Assembly: GCF_014171575.1 (NCBI RefSeq)
Contig: NZ_CP050453.1
Location: 2,356,001 to 2,420,000 of the forward strand
Direction: 5' to 3'
Source: Microbacterium sp. Se63.02b
GTDB taxonomy: Bacteria > Actinomycetota > Actinomycetes > Actinomycetales > Microbacteriaceae
Length of the DNA stretch: 64,000 nt
Part shown: in pieces, positions 40,471 to 55,236 of the stretch
How positions within the stretch are numbered: position 1 is the stretch's first letter
Layout: each line of letters starts with the position of its first letter
Notes under the pieces: model-generated
What the model was told of the DNA's origin: nothing
Databases searched by the model: none
Seen by the model: only the letters and a program-made list of their open reading frames with translations
Program-made: the position numbers and the translations under genes

Positions 40471-40824
40471 TCACTGCCCCCGGCGCTCGCGCAACTGCGT
40501 CAGCGCATCGTCCAGCAGCTGGACGGCTTCCTCGTCGGTGCGACGCTCCTTCACGTAGGCGAGGTGCGTCTTGTACGGCTCGGCCTTCGCGAGAGCAGGA
40601 GGGTTCTCCTTGTCGCGACCTGCCGGGAGACCGCTCTGCGGGTGATCGATGATCTCGGGGATCTCGTCTTCCGGAAGGCCGGCGGCGAAGTAGCGCACGG
40701 TCTCGTTGCCGAGCCCGTCCCAGTAGGAGACCGCGATGCGGTCGGCGTGGTAGCCGTGGTCCTGCTCGCCCATGGGACCGGAACCCACGCGGGTTCCACG
40801 GATCGCGTTTCCACCGGTAGCCAT
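40471..40824 (-). CDS. rbpA: RNA polymerase-binding protein RbpA
   Basis: 117 residues, intact. Actinobacterial general transcription factor that stabilises RNA polymerase with the primary sigma factor. The AIRGTRVGS start and the C-terminal sigma-interaction region (PYKTHLAYVKERRTDEEAV, then LDDALTQLRERRG) are typical. Its ATG overlaps the secG stop. Presence of this gene is one of the clearest signs that the host is an actinobacterium. Confidence 0.9.
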   Translation of the reverse strand: MATGGNAIRGTRVGSGPMGEQDHGYHADRIAVSYWDGLGNETVRYFAAGLPEDEIPEIIDHPQSGLPAGRDKENPPALAKAEPYKTHLAYVKERRTDEEAVQLLDDALTQLRERRGQ

Positions 40825-41072
40825 CAGATGACCTCGAATTTCGTGATGAGGCCCAGGGCGACGATGGAGATGAACCACGTCAGGGCCAGGATGACGGTGA
40901 AGCGGTTCAGGTTCCGCTCCGCGAGGCCGGACGACCCGACCGCGGAGGTCATGCCGCCGCCGAACATGTCGGACAGACCGCCGCCACGACCTTTGTGCAG
41001 AAGGATGAGGAGGGTCAGCAGAACGCTGGTGATGCCCAGCACGACCTGCAGGACGAACTCGAGAATTGCCAC
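40824..41072 (-). CDS. secG: Preprotein translocase subunit SecG
   Basis: 82 residues, intact. Two membrane segments (about residues 4-24 and 58-78) are joined by the conserved loop LLHKGRGGGLSDMFGGG, followed by AVGSSGLAERNLNR. This is the Sec translocon accessory subunit. It follows the tpiA hairpin, so it may have its own promoter; a TATACT lies about 50 bases upstream of the start. Confidence 0.93.
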   Translation of the reverse strand: MAILEFVLQVVLGITSVLLTLLILLHKGRGGGLSDMFGGGMTSAVGSSGLAERNLNRFTVILALTWFISIVALGLITKFEVI

Positions 41073-41125
41073 GAGAAAGAGCCTTTCGCTGGGGCCGGAG
41101 CGCCCCCGTAACGGTCAAGTATACG

Positions 41126-41153
41126 GTGCAGCGGGGCCGCAGCCCCGCTGCAC
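41126..41153 (-). terminator. Hairpin terminator directly after tpiA
   Basis: Perfect 11-base stem GTGCAGCGGGG / CCCCGCTGCAC with a six-base loop, starting right at the tpiA stop codon. No T-tract. It probably limits read-through from the glycolytic operon into secG-rbpA. Confidence 0.6.
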
Positions 41154-41945
41154 TCACACGCCGACGTGCTTCTCGAAGCGGATGATGGCGGCGAACTCGT
41201 CCACGACGAGGCTCGCTCCGCCGACCAGAGCGCCGTCGACATCGGGCTCGCGCATGAAGCTGGCGATGTTCGCCGCCTTCACCGAACCGCCGTACAGGAT
41301 GCGCGTGCGCGCGGCGGCCTCGTCGCCCAGGACCTTCGCGATGACGGCGCGCAGGGCTGCGCAGACGTCCTGCGCCTGCTGCGGCGTCGCCGCCTGACCG
41401 GAGCCGATCGCCCATACGGGCTCGTACGCCACGACGATGTCCGCCTTCGGCGAGACGCCCTGGAGCGCCGCCTCGAGCTGCGACACCGGAACCGCGCTGG
41501 CTCCGAACTTGTCCAGGTCGCCGGCGGTCTCTCCGACGCAGATCACCGGCACGAGGCCGTGCTTGAGCGACGCCTGCACCTTCGCCGCCACGACGTCGTC
41601 GCCCTCGGCGTGGTATTCACGACGCTCGGAGTGCCCGATGATGACGTACTTCGCGTCGAGCTTCGCCAGGAAAGCCCCCGAGATCTCGCCGGTGTACGCG
41701 CCGGCGTCGTGTGCCGACACATCCTGCGCACCCAGCGCGAACGGGATCTTGTCGGCGTCGATCAGCGTCTGCACGCTGCGGATGTCGGTGAACGGCGGGA
41801 AGACCGCCACCTCGACCGAACCGTCCTCGTGCTTCGCGTCCTTCAACGTCCAGTGCAGCTTCTGCACTAAGGCGACCGCCTGAAGGTGGTCGAGATTCAT
41901 CTTCCAGTTTCCCGCGATCAGCGGGGTACGGGAGTTCACGCCCAT
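41154..41945 (-). CDS. tpiA: Triosephosphate isomerase
   Basis: 263 residues, intact. It interconverts dihydroxyacetone phosphate and glyceraldehyde 3-phosphate. Catalytic residues: Lys in AGNWKMN, His in [10 protein letters not shown], Glu in [13 protein letters not shown]; the phosphate loop is [10 protein letters not shown]. It overlaps the pgk stop by ten bases. Confidence 0.97.
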   Translation of the reverse strand: MGVNSRTPLIAGNWKMNLDHLQAVALVQKLHWTLKDAKHEDGSVEVAVFPPFTDIRSVQTLIDADKIPFALGAQDVSAHDAGAYTGEISGAFLAKLDAKYVIIGHSERREYHAEGDDVVAAKVQASLKHGLVPVICVGETAGDLDKFGASAVPVSQLEAALQGVSPKADIVVAYEPVWAIGSGQAATPQQAQDVCAALRAVIAKVLGDEAAARTRILYGGSVKAANIASFMREPDVDGALVGGASLVVDEFAAIIRFEKHVGV

Positions 41946-43148
41946 CCGAGGACCTCCAGCCCAGGTAGTTTCTTGCCCTCGAGGAATTCGAGGCTCGCGC
42001 CGCCGCCGGTCGAGATGTGACCGAACTCGTCGTCGGAGAAGCCCAGTTGACGCACAGCAGCCGCGGAATCGCCGCCGCCGACGACGCTGAGGCCGTCGAC
42101 CTCTGTGAGCGCCTGCGCCACGGTCTTGGTGCCCGCCGCGAACGCCGGGAACTCGAACACGCCCATCGGGCCGTTCCAGAACACGGTCTTCGACGCGCGG
42201 ATGACCTCGGCGAAACGCGCAGCCGTCTCCGGGCCGATGTCGAGTCCGATGCCGGAGGCGCCGAACGGGGTCGACTCGATCGCGTCGGCTGCGGCGACTT
42301 CGTGAGCCGCATCAGCGCCGAACGACGCCGCGACGACGACATCGGTCGGGAGCACGAGCTCCACCGCGCTCGGCCGCTTCTGCGATGTAGCCGCGAACGG
42401 TGTCGAGCTGGTCCTCTTCCAGCAGGCTCGAGGCCACGTCGTGACCCTGCGCCTTGAGGAAGGTGAACAGCATTCCGCCGCCGACGAGGATCCTGTCGAC
42501 CCGCGGCAGCAGGTGCGAGATCACGCCGAGCTTGTCGCTCACCTTGGAGCCGCCGAGGACGACCGCGTACGGACGCTCGGGATTCTCGGTGAGCCGGTCG
42601 AGCACGTCGAGCTCGGTCGCGATCAGAAGACCGGCCGCCGATGGCAGCAGTTCGGCGAGCTCGTACACGCTCGCCTGCTTGCGGTGCACCACGCCGAACC
42701 CGTCGGAGACGAGCACGTCGCCGAGCTTCGCGAGCTCCGCCGCGAACGCGCCCCGCTCCGAAGCGTCCTTCGACGTCTCGCCGGGGTTGAATCGCAGGTT
42801 CTCGATGACGACGACCCCGCCGTCCTCGAGCGAGGCCACGGCCTCCTGTGCCGACTCGCCGACCGTGTCGCGTGCGAACGCGACAGGAGCACCGAGCAGC
42901 TCGGAGAGCCGCTGCGCGACGGGCTCGAGGCTGTACTGCGGATCGGGCGCGCCATCCGGTCGCCCGAGGTGAGAGCACACGACGACGCGGGCTCCCGCGT
43001 TGATGAGTGCGTTGAGGGTCGGCAGCGAGGCGCGAACGCGGCCATCGTCCGTGATGATCCCGTCCCGGAGCGGGACATTGAGATCACAACGGACGATGAC
43101 GCGCTTGCCCTCGAGCGACCCCAGGGTGTCCAGGGTGCGCAGAGTCAT
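41936..43148 (-). CDS. pgk: Phosphoglycerate kinase
   Basis: About 404 residues. The N-terminal [19 protein letters not shown], and the C-terminal [13 protein letters not shown] and [10 protein letters not shown] motifs are all present. One frame break at about 42364-42370 needs two bases added or one removed; the most natural repair is [15 protein letters not shown]. Because the enzyme is essential for glycolysis and both halves are fully conserved, this break is almost certainly a sequence error. Confidence 0.93.
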
Positions 43149-43158
43149 GTTCCTGAGC

Positions 43159-44169
<1,011 letters not shown>

Positions 44170-44244
44170 TCAGGTCTCCCTGTTTCTCGTGCGCTGTGCG
44201 CAGCTTGGCAGCATGCGTCATACGCGGATTTTTTGGCTGAGAGG

Positions 44245-44276
44245 GCGTCCCGACGAGCCGTGGCCCGTCGGGACGC
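44245..44276 (-). terminator. Hairpin after sodA
   Basis: Perfect 11-base stem GCGTCCCGACG / CGTCGGGACGC with a ten-base loop, eight bases past the sodA stop and upstream of gap. No clear T-tract. Confidence 0.6.
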
Positions 44277-44283
44277 GACCCGA

Positions 44284-44910
44284 TTACGACAGTACCAGCA
44301 GGCCGTTCGTCTGCTTGCGGGCAACCTCGAGACGCTGCGCCACGTTCTCCCAGTTGGCGATGTTCCACGCGGCCTTCACGTAGTCGGCCTTCACGTTCAG
44401 GTAGTCGAGGTAGAAGGCGTGCTCCCACATGTCGAGCTGGAACAGCGGGATCGTGCCCTGCGCGGTGTTCGACTGCTGGTCGAACAACTGCTGGATGATG
44501 AGGCGCGATCCGATCGAGTCCCAGCTGAGCACTGCCCAGCCGGAGCCCTGGATCCCGGTCGCCGCAGCCGTGAAGTGCGCCTGGAACTTCTCGAACGAGC
44601 CGAAGTACTCGTCGATCGCGGACTTCAGCTCGCCCTCGGGCTGACCGCCGCCGTTCGGCGACAGGTTGGTCCAGAAGATCGAGTGGTTGACGTGACCGCC
44701 GAGGTTGAAGGCGAGATCCTTCTCGAGCTTGTTCACGTTCGCGAGGTTGCCGCTCTCACGGGCCTCGGCGAGCTGCTCGAGAGCGGTGTTCGCGCCGGCG
44801 ACATAGGTCGCATGGTGCTTGTCATGGTGCAGCTCCATGATCTTGCCGCTGATGTGCGGCTCGAGGGCTGCGAAGTCGTAGGGAAGGTCGGGGAGCGTGT
44901 AGGTCGCCAT
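44284..44910 (-). CDS. sodA: Superoxide dismutase, Mn/Fe type
   Basis: 208 residues, intact. Metal ligands are in the expected places: His in [11 protein letters not shown], His in [10 protein letters not shown], and Asp and His in [12 protein letters not shown]. The Gln in FDQQSN suggests the Mn form. There is no signal peptide, so it is cytoplasmic. It stands alone between a 212-base upstream gap and a terminator. Confidence 0.95.
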   Translation of the reverse strand: MATYTLPDLPYDFAALEPHISGKIMELHHDKHHATYVAGANTALEQLAEARESGNLANVNKLEKDLAFNLGGHVNHSIFWTNLSPNGGGQPEGELKSAIDEYFGSFEKFQAHFTAAATGIQGSGWAVLSWDSIGSRLIIQQLFDQQSNTAQGTIPLFQLDMWEHAFYLDYLNVKADYVKAAWNIANWENVAQRLEVARKQTNGLLVLS

Positions 44911-45122
44911 GTCGCTTTCATCCAATCCGCGCCGCGCCGCGGCGCTTGCCGATCCTCCGCGCCGCCGATGTGCGACGAAGAGCGGACATCTCTCATCCTA
45001 GTGACGACAACACGGCGTCGGACGGGATCCTTCCGGGGGTTGACACATCGAGTCATCCTGGTCGGCGAGAGCAGCGATCCCGGACTCATCGACCGATGCC
45101 GAGCCCGCCGGACGCCGTACCC

Positions 45123-46099
45123 TCAGACGTCGAGACCGACCGGGACGGCCGCTTCGGTGCCGGGGATGCCCTCCTGCTGCGCACGCTTGTCGGCCATCGC
45201 CAGCAGGCGACGGATGCGTCCGGCCACGGCATCTTTCGTGAGGGGCGGGTCAGCGTGGTGCCCGAGTTCGTCGAGGCTGGCGTCGCGGTGTGCGAGACGG
45301 AGCTCTCCGGCCACCTTCAGATGATCCGGCACCTCGTCGGCGAGGATCTCGAGTGCGCGCTCCACGCGCGCGCAAGCGGCCACCGCGGCCTGCGCCGAGC
45401 GCCGCAGGTTCGCGTCGTCGAAGTTGACCAGTCGGTTGACGCCGGCACGCACCTCGCGTCGCTGGCGCAGCTCTTCCCACGCGACGGCCGTCTTCTGCGC
45501 GCCCATCTCGTTCAGGATCGTGCGGATCGCCTCACCCTCACGGACGACGACGCGGGGCATACCACGCACCTCCCGCGCCTTGGCCGCCACGCCGAGACGA
45601 TGGGCGGCGCCCACCAGAGCCATCGCGGCCTCCGACGAGGGGCAGACGACTTCGAGCATGGCCGATCGGCCCGGCTCGCTGAGCGTTCCTGCGGCCAGGA
45701 AAGCACCACGCCACAGACCCGCGACTTCCGCCCGGGAGCCCGTGGTGAGTCGGTTCGGCAGTCCGCGCACGGGGCGACGACGCTGGTCGAGGAGTCCGGT
45801 CTGGCGGGCGAGCGTCTCCCCTGCGCGATCACGCGCACGGCCCAGCGTGCCCCCTCGTTCGCGGTGCTCGACTGCACCTGAGCGATCTCGGGGCGCACAC
45901 CGTAGATCTCCGCGAGGTCTCTGGCCACCCGCCGCGCGAGCGTCTCCGCGTCCACCTCCGCCTCGACGGCCACGCGACCGGCGATCGAATGCAGCCCACC
46001 GGCGAACCGGAGGATCGCGGTCACTTCCGCGACACGCACCGTCGGGGGTGCGTTGCGGATGCTGACCAGCTCGGCCTTGACGTCGGTGGTTAGTGCCAC
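45123..46099 (-). CDS. whiA: DNA-binding protein WhiA
   Basis: About 325 residues. Conserved actinobacterial regulator with an N-terminal homing-endonuclease-like fold ([21 protein letters not shown]) and a C-terminal DNA-binding domain ([19 protein letters not shown], then [16 protein letters not shown]). One frame break at 45818-45821 (one base missing). The rapZ-whiA order is the standard one. In Streptomyces it controls sporulation; in non-sporulating Microbacteriaceae a role in division is likely. Confidence 0.9.
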
Positions 46100-46166
46100 G
46101 ACACTCCTTCACGTTCACGCGCCGGATCGCGGCGCAAACGTCCAGCTTACTCGGCCGGGCGGCCCG

Positions 46167-47039
46167 CTACTCTCGGCCGAGGTCCCGGTGACGGACGGTC
46201 ACGGCCACACCGGGGATGGCGGCGAGCCGCCGAGCGAGCTCCTCCGACATCGCCACGGAGCGGTGTTTGCCGCCCGTGCACCCGATCGCGATCGTGGAGT
46301 GGCTCTTGTTCTCGCGCTGGTAGCCCTCCAGCACAGGCACGAGGGCCGTGGAATAGGCGTCGAGGAACTCCATCGCACCGTCGCGCGAGAGGACGTAATC
46401 GCGGACGGTCTCATCCTGGCCGGTGAGTCCGCGCAGTTCCTCGTTCCAGAACGGGTTGGGGAGGAACCGCATGTCGGCGACGATGTCGACATCGGTCGGC
46501 AGCCCGTACTTGAACCCGAAGCTGAGTAGCGTGACCCGATGACGGGCCTCACCCTCTTCGGAGAAGATGTCGGACACCTTGGTGGCCAACTGGTGGATGT
46601 TCAGGCCCGAGGTGTCGATGACCAGATCCGCGGCCTCACGGATCGGCGCGAGCCTGGTCCGCTCGGTGCGGATGCCGTCGAGCAGCGTGCCACCAGCCTG
46701 GAGCGGGTGCGGTCGACGCACCGATTCGAACCTGCGCACCAGCACATCGTCGGACGCATCGAGGAACAGGACCCGGACGGACCCCCGCGAGCGCAGCGCC
46801 CGCGCCACGCCGGGGAAGTCGTCGAACAGGTTTCGTCCGCGGACATCGACGACGGCGGCGACCTTCGGAAGCGCGTCCCCGCCCATGTCGGTCAGGTCGA
46901 GCAGGGGGCGCAGGATCTGCGGGGGAAGGTTGTCGACGACGTACCAGCTGAGATCCTCGAGCGCGTTCGCCACGGTGGTCCGACCCGCGCCGGACATCCC
47001 CGTGACGATGAGGAACTCGCCCTTCTCCCCGTCAGCCAT
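46167..47039 (-). CDS. rapZ: RapZ/YvcJ-family nucleotide-binding protein
   Basis: 290 residues, intact. P-loop protein with N-terminal TGMSGAGRTT and C-terminal IAIGCTGGKHRSVAMSE. The usual Walker A Lys is replaced by Arg, as I recall for actinobacterial members. In E. coli the homologue is an RNase adaptor controlling amino-sugar synthesis; in actinobacteria the role is not settled. It lies between uvrC and whiA on one strand. Confidence 0.88.
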   Translation of the reverse strand: MADGEKGEFLIVTGMSGAGRTTVANALEDLSWYVVDNLPPQILRPLLDLTDMGGDALPKVAAVVDVRGRNLFDDFPGVARALRSRGSVRVLFLDASDDVLVRRFESVRRPHPLQAGGTLLDGIRTERTRLAPIREAADLVIDTSGLNIHQLATKVSDIFSEEGEARHRVTLLSFGFKYGLPTDVDIVADMRFLPNPFWNEELRGLTGQDETVRDYVLSRDGAMEFLDAYSTALVPVLEGYQRENKSHSTIAIGCTGGKHRSVAMSEELARRLAAIPGVAVTVRHRDLGRE

Positions 47040-47075
47040 CTCTCTCAGCGCTCCCTCTCCCCCTCTGGCTCCAGC

Positions 47076-48979
47076 CTAGCGAGTGGAGAGGTGCGTATGG
47101 ATGTTCTGGGCGAGTACCGGCCCGATTCCCTGGACCTGTTCGATCTCGCCCGGCTCCGCCGCGCGGAGCGCGGTCACCGAGCCGAAGTGCTTCAGCAGCA
47201 CCTTGATGCGCGAAGCCCCCAGCCCTGGCACCTCAGACAGGATCGAGCCGATGTCGTTCCGCCGCTTCTTGCGCTGGTGGGTGATCGCGAACCGGTGCGC
47301 CTCGTCACGCAGGCGCTGGAGCAGGTAGAGCGCCTCGCTCGTGCGCGGCAGGATCACCGGGAAATCCTCGCCGGGCAGCCACACCTCTTCCAGGCGCTTG
47401 GCGATGCCGCACACGGCGATCTCGGTGTGTCCGGCGTCTCGGAGCGCTCTGGCCGCGGCCTCGACCTGGGGTTTGCCGCCGTCGACGAGGAGGAGCTGCG
47501 GCGGGTACGCGAAGCGGGGCTTGCGCCGCACGGTCGCCTCGCCGAGGTCTTCTCCGACGATCTCGTCCGTGGTGGGATCGATCACCTCGATCTCCTCCGG
47601 GCGGTCGAGGTGAGCGAGCCGACGCCGGAGCACCTGATACATCGAGTCGGTGTCGTCGGTCGTCTCGGCGATGTTGAACGAACGGTACTGGTCTTTGCGA
47701 GGAAGCCCGTCTTCGAAGACCACCATCGACGCGACGACGTTCGTGCCACCGAGGTGCGAGATGTCGAAGCACTCGATGCGCAGCGGCGCTTCGTTCATCC
47801 CCAGGGCTTCCTGCAGATCCGTCAATGCCTGGGTGCGTGCGACGTAGTCCGTCGTACGCCTCGTCTTGTATCTGATGAGCGCCTGCTGCGCGTTCAGGGT
47901 GGCGGTGCGCATCAGATCGGCACGCTGACCACGCTGCGCGACGGCGATCTCGACCTTCTTGCCGCGTCGTTCGCGCAGCCACATCTCCAGTTCGACGGCA
48001 TCGTCCGGCAGTGTGGGGACCAGGATCCGTCGAGGGACATCCTGCGCTTCGCCGTACGCCTGCTGCAGAACCTGCTCGACGAGCTCACCGCTGGAGATGT
48101 CGATCTCCTTCTCGATCGTCAGGGCACGGACGCCGCGTACTCGCCCACCGCGGATCACGAAGTGCTGCACGGCGGCGGCCAGCTCGTCTTCCGCGATCCC
48201 GAAGAGGTCGGCATCCTCGTCGGCGGGGAGCACGAGGGCGCTCTTGCCGAGCACGGCCTCGATCGCGGACAGCTTGTCGCGGTACTTCGCCGCCGCCTCG
48301 TAGTCCATCGCTGCCGACGCGGCCAGCATCCGTTTCGTGAGGTCTCGCGTGAAACGTTCGTCGCCGCCGGCCATGAACGCGACGAAGTCGTCGACCATCG
48401 CGCGGTGCTCTTCGATCGTCACGGTCATCGAGCACGGTCCGCCGCACTTGCCGATCTGGCCGGGGAAGCACGGCCTCCCGGTCTGCATGGCGCGACGGTA
48501 GCTGGAGTCGCTGCACGTGCGGATCGGGAACACCTTGATCATCAGGTCGATGGTCTCGTGCACCGCCCACACCTTCGGGAAGGGACCGAAGTACCGCGCC
48601 CCGGGGATCCGGCGATTGCGGGTGACGATCACGCGAGGTGCCTCGTCGGCGAGCGTCACCGCCATGAACGGGTACGACTTGTCGTCTTTGTACCGGACGT
48701 TGAAGGGCGGATCGAACTCCTTGATCCACATGTACTCCAGCTGCAGGGAGTCGACGTCCGTCGGCACGACGGTCCACTCCACCGACGCCGCCGTGGTGAC
48801 CATGCGGCGCGTGCGCTCGTGCAGCGTCCGCAGCGGTGCGAAGTAGTTCGACAGCCGCTGCCGGAGGTTCTTCGCCTTGCCGACATACAGCACCCGGCCG
48901 GAGGCGTCGCGGAAGCGATACACCCCCGGATCGGTGGGGATCTCCCCCGGCCGTGGCTTGTACGGCAGGACATCGGCCA

Positions 48980-48980
<1 letters not shown>
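47076..48980 (-). CDS. uvrC: Excinuclease ABC subunit C
   Basis: 634 residues, intact. It makes both cuts in nucleotide excision repair. The GIY-YIG domain is at the N-terminus (GVYRFRD...[14 protein letters not shown]), a Cys cluster follows ([15 protein letters not shown]), the UVR motif is near residue 210-235, the RNase H-like nuclease domain has [10 protein letters not shown] and LLVDGGKPQ, and helix-hairpin-helix motifs end the protein. Start overlaps the uvrA stop by one base (TGATG). Confidence 0.97.
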
Positions 48981-51868
<2,888 letters not shown>

Positions 51869-51877
51869 CGAACAAGT

Positions 51878-52449
51878 CTACGAGGGGCCACGGACATCGG
51901 CTCCGGATGGGCTCCCAGACTCCGCCTCCACGCCCGCGTCCGCCCGCTTCGCTGCGCGCAGTCCGAGCAGCACGCCGCAGAGCAGAGAGCCGCCGCGGCC
52001 GGCGCGAGCCAGGCGATGCCTCGGTCGACGCCGCTCGGTGCCAGGAGCCACGCGGCGAACACCAGCGGCTGCGAGAGCGCCTGGATGACAGCGAAACGCA
52101 TGAGGGTAGGACGCAGCCCTTGCAGTGCGAGGCGTGATGCCATCGGCACCACCAGGCTCAGGGACGCGAGGATGTGCACGGCGTGCACCAGCAGCACCGC
52201 GATCGCCGTCCGCCCCGGTGCGGGCTCGGTGAGGATCACGCCGAACACGAGACACGTGGCCGCCGCCCAGGCGGCGAGCGACCGGGGATGATCACCGACA
52301 CCACGGCTGCGAGAAGCGCGACGCCCTGCCACAGGGGGAATGGTACGAGGACCGCCGCCCCCACCCCCCACGACGACGACGAGCAGCAGTCGGAGCGTGA
52401 TGCCGCGCACCGCGCCAGGCACCCGGATGGAGCGGACGCGGCGATTCAT
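51878..52449 (-). CDS. Small multi-pass membrane protein of the MoxR-DUF58 cluster
   Basis: About 191 residues with four or five predicted membrane segments (for example [64 protein letters not shown]) and a polar C-terminus. It is heavily affected by frame breaks: two bases seem missing near 52350-52370, one at 52284-52287 and one near 51988-52000. The total of four restores whole codons. The ATG overlaps the DUF58 stop. I do not recognise the family. Confidence 0.55.
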
Positions 52450-53756
52450 CGGCGCACCGCTCGCATCCGCTGTTGACGGAGCGCCGCCACGCGCATCGCG
52501 GCGTCCGCATCGGGCTCAGCCCACGACAGCACCTCGATCCCGGTCCTGCGCAGTTCGATGAGGATGTCTGCGCGTTCCGCCAGGACTGTCCGAAAGGCGA
52601 TCCGCTGTTCGCGCGTGAGGCGCGCCGTGTCGGGCGTCGGAAGCACATCGACGGCGACCACTGCATGGCCGGCGGCGCGCCATCGTGTCGCAAGCTGCGC
52701 GGCGACCCCGTCGAAGAACGTCGAGAGCACGAACACGATGGAACCTGCAGGCACGACCGGCGACCGGCGATAGCTCGTGCCGTCCGCGCTCTGACCGGTT
52801 GCGGCGATGACATCGTGTATCCGGGCGAGATGACGCGCTCCTCCGCCGGACGGTACGCTCCTCCCGCCGACCGCCAGGGCGTGATACGTGACCCGATCTC
52901 CCTCTTCGACCGCCGCTGTCGCGATGGCGAGCGCTGCTTCGCGTGCGAGGTCGAGAGATGTGACGCCCGACCGGTCAGGGTCGGCCGCATCCCAGCTCGC
53001 CACTGCCGTGCCCAGATCCTCGATCGTGTCGACGGCGATCGCGACCGAAGATTCGCTCAGCGTATTGGTCCTCCGCACCAGCAGCTCACCCGGTCGCCGG
53101 GCGGCCCGTGCCGTGGCGCGCCAGTCCACCCGGCGCAACTCGTCGCCGGGCGCGAACGGATGGATGTCGCGGAAATCGCCGCCCTGACCGGGACGCCCTC
53201 CCTCGTGGGAGCCGTGCAGACCCGCGAGGCGCGGCGCGACGGGAAGCCGGCTGATGCGTCGAAGCCGCGGGGGCGTGTTCCAGCGGATCCCCACACGCGG
53301 TGCGTCCTCCGTGATCCAGGCGCCGTCCAGCGTGACGCAGCGAGCCGTGACGGCCAGCAGCTCCAACGGACCGGAGTGCTGCAGACGTGTCGCCGACTCG
53401 AGCACGGCACGTCCGGGGCGGACGTCGGCGAGACCCGCCGGACCTTTGTCCTGATCGATCGCCAGCTGCACCCATTCCGCGTCGACGCGGATGTCGACGT
53501 CTGCCCGCGCCTCCGGCTGCCCCTCACCTCCACCCGGCCGCGCGCGCAGCTCCAGCTGCAGGTCGGCGCTCTCCGGTCGGCGCAGCAGCATCCACACGGT
53601 CGAGGGGCGAGGGGCAGGGCGATGCCGATGACGTCGGGCCGGGAGAACGCAAGTCCCGCGCCCACGAGCAGGCCGACGCCGGCGAGTCCGACCGCCACCA
53701 GGCGTCCGCTGCCAGTGGAGGGTGACGCGCCGTGTGGTGCGCATCGTGTCGGTCAC
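52446..53756 (-). CDS. DUF58 domain protein
   Basis: About 437 residues. Two N-terminal membrane segments (VGLAGVGLLVGAGLAF, IGIALPLA) are followed by the DUF58 core, with the diagnostic FRDIHPFAPGDELRRVDWRATAR, then a von Willebrand A-like C-terminal region (VVPAGSIVFVLSTFFDG). The GTG start overlaps the MoxR stop. Two frame breaks, near 53698 (two lost or one gained) and near 53606 (one missing), enclose the membrane part. DUF58 proteins work with MoxR ATPases, probably in protein maturation at the cell envelope. Confidence 0.8.
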   Translation of the reverse strand: MTDTMRTTRRVTLHWQRTPGGGRTRRRRPARGRGTCVLPARRHRHRPAPRPSTVWMLLRRPESADLQLELRARPGGGEGQPEARADVDIRVDAEWVQLAIDQDKGPAGLADVRPGRAVLESATRLQHSGPLELLAVTARCVTLDGAWITEDAPRVGIRWNTPPRLRRISRLPVAPRLAGLHGSHEGGRPGQGGDFRDIHPFAPGDELRRVDWRATARAARRPGELLVRRTNTLSESSVAIAVDTIEDLGTAVASWDAADPDRSGVTSLDLAREAALAIATAAVEEGDRVTYHALAVGGRSVPSGGGARHLARIHDVIAATGQSADGTSYRRSPVVPAGSIVFVLSTFFDGVAAQLATRWRAAGHAVVAVDVLPTPDTARLTREQRIAFRTVLAERADILIELRRTGIEVLSWAEPDADAAMRVAALRQQRMRAVRR

Positions 53757-54723
53757 CGGGCCGCCGACACGGTCGGAGGCACCGGGGTGGTCGCGACGGC
53801 CGTCGCGACCACCGAGCGTGGATCCACGCCCTGGGCCCAGGCCTGAGGTGTGAGGGTCAGCCGGTGCGCGAGCACCGGCTCAGCGATGCGCTTGATGTCA
53901 TCCGGGCGAACGTAGGCGCGCCGTCCAGGGCCGCGAGAGCGCGGCCGAGAAGCACCAACGACTGCGACCCACGGGGCGACGCGCCCACCGACACGTTGGC
54001 AGCGACCCGCGTCGCTCTGACCAGCTCCACGCAGTACCGTGCGACATCCTCGTCCACGTGGATGCGCTCCACGGCACGCTGGATCGCCCGAAGGCCCTCG
54101 GCATCGACGACCGGCTCGACGACGACATCCGCCGTCTCCCTCCGCACGCGATCGAGGATGATGCGTGTCTCGTCCTCGACGATGGGATAGCCGACGGAGA
54201 GTCGCACCATGAAGCGATCCAGCTGTGCCTCCGGGAGCGCATAGGTGCCCTCGTACTCGATGGGATTCGACGTGGCGATGACGTGGAACGGCTGCGGCAG
54301 CGGGAAACTGTTCCCTTCGACGGTGACCTGGTGCTCCGCCATGGCCTCGAGCATCGCGGACTGCGTCTTCGGCGTGGTCCGGTTCACCTCGTCCGCCAGC
54401 AGGAGACCGGTGAAGATGGGGCCGGGGCGGAACTGGAACTCTCCTGTCGCCGGCGCATAGACGTAGGAGCCCGTCACGTCGCCGGGGAGCATGTCGGGGG
54501 TGCACTGCAGCCGCCGGAAGTCGAGTCCGAGCGCCGTCGCCAGGCTCCGCGCCGCGAGGGTCTTGCCGAGTCCTGGGACGTCTTCGAACAGGACGTGACC
54601 GCCGGCGAGGATGGTCCCGAGGGCGAGCGTGAGCGGCTCCTCCATCCCGACGACCGCGGTTCCGACGCTTTCGCGGACACGCCGTCCGAGAGCGGCGATC
54701 TGCGTGATCTCATCAGTGTTCAT
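53753..54723 (-). CDS. MoxR-family AAA+ ATPase
   Basis: About 323 residues. Walker A EDVPGLGKTLAARSLA, Walker B LLLADEVNRTTPKTQSAMLEAM and FHVIATSNPIEYEGTY are typical of MoxR chaperone ATPases. One frame break near 53917-53922 (one base missing) changes DGRAYVRPDDIKRIAEPVL into nonsense. The gene is co-transcribed with DUF58 and DUF4129 genes, the classic partners. Confidence 0.9.
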
Positions 54724-55236
54724 CGGTGTTCCTCCGGTCGGTGGACGGCGTGTCGGGGGTCGGGGCCGTGTCTTGAAGCGGGTCGGCGGGCAGGCGCTCG
54801 ATCGCGTCGAGCACGCGTTCGAGATCATCAGCCCGCACCTCGCGCATGTGGAGCGCGTCACGCACCCCGCGCCGAGGAGGGCATCGATGTGATCACGCAC
54901 CTCGGGGTCGTCGAGGTCGAGGCCGCGAAGAGCGAGCCGGCGTCGGAGGACGTTCTGAACTCGACGCACCACGACGTGTCCGGCCACGCCGGTTCGGGAG
55001 TTGATGGACCAGGCGAGGCGCGACACCTCGGAGCCGCGTTCGGGGTGCCGGGGGCGTTCGGGTGGCCAGAGCGAGCCCTCGTCGAAGAAGACCTGACGAC
55101 TCACGAGAACGATCGTCAGGACGATCATCGCCCAGGACAGGGCGAACGCCACCGGTACACCCAGCGCTCCCAGGACGGCCACTCCGCCGACGGCGACGAC
55201 CGTGCACAGGGCGACAAGGATGAATCGTCGCCTCAT
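54713..55236 (-). CDS. Two-pass membrane protein of the MoxR cluster
   Basis: About 174 residues. Two N-terminal membrane segments (FILVALCTVVAVGGVAVLG and AFALSWAMIVLTIVL) are followed by a soluble C-terminal part. The ATG overlaps the DUF4129 stop and its own stop overlaps the MoxR start, so it is a real operon member. One frame break at 54865-54868 (one base missing). No family is recognised. Confidence 0.65.

Noticed and set aside
41936..43148. pgk as a pseudogene
   Set aside because: Both halves are fully conserved, the enzyme is essential and the break matches the window-wide error pattern.
45040..45045. Perfect TTGACA as a -35 promoter box on the plus strand
   Set aside because: No acceptable -10 follows at 16-18 bases and no plus-strand gene lies downstream.
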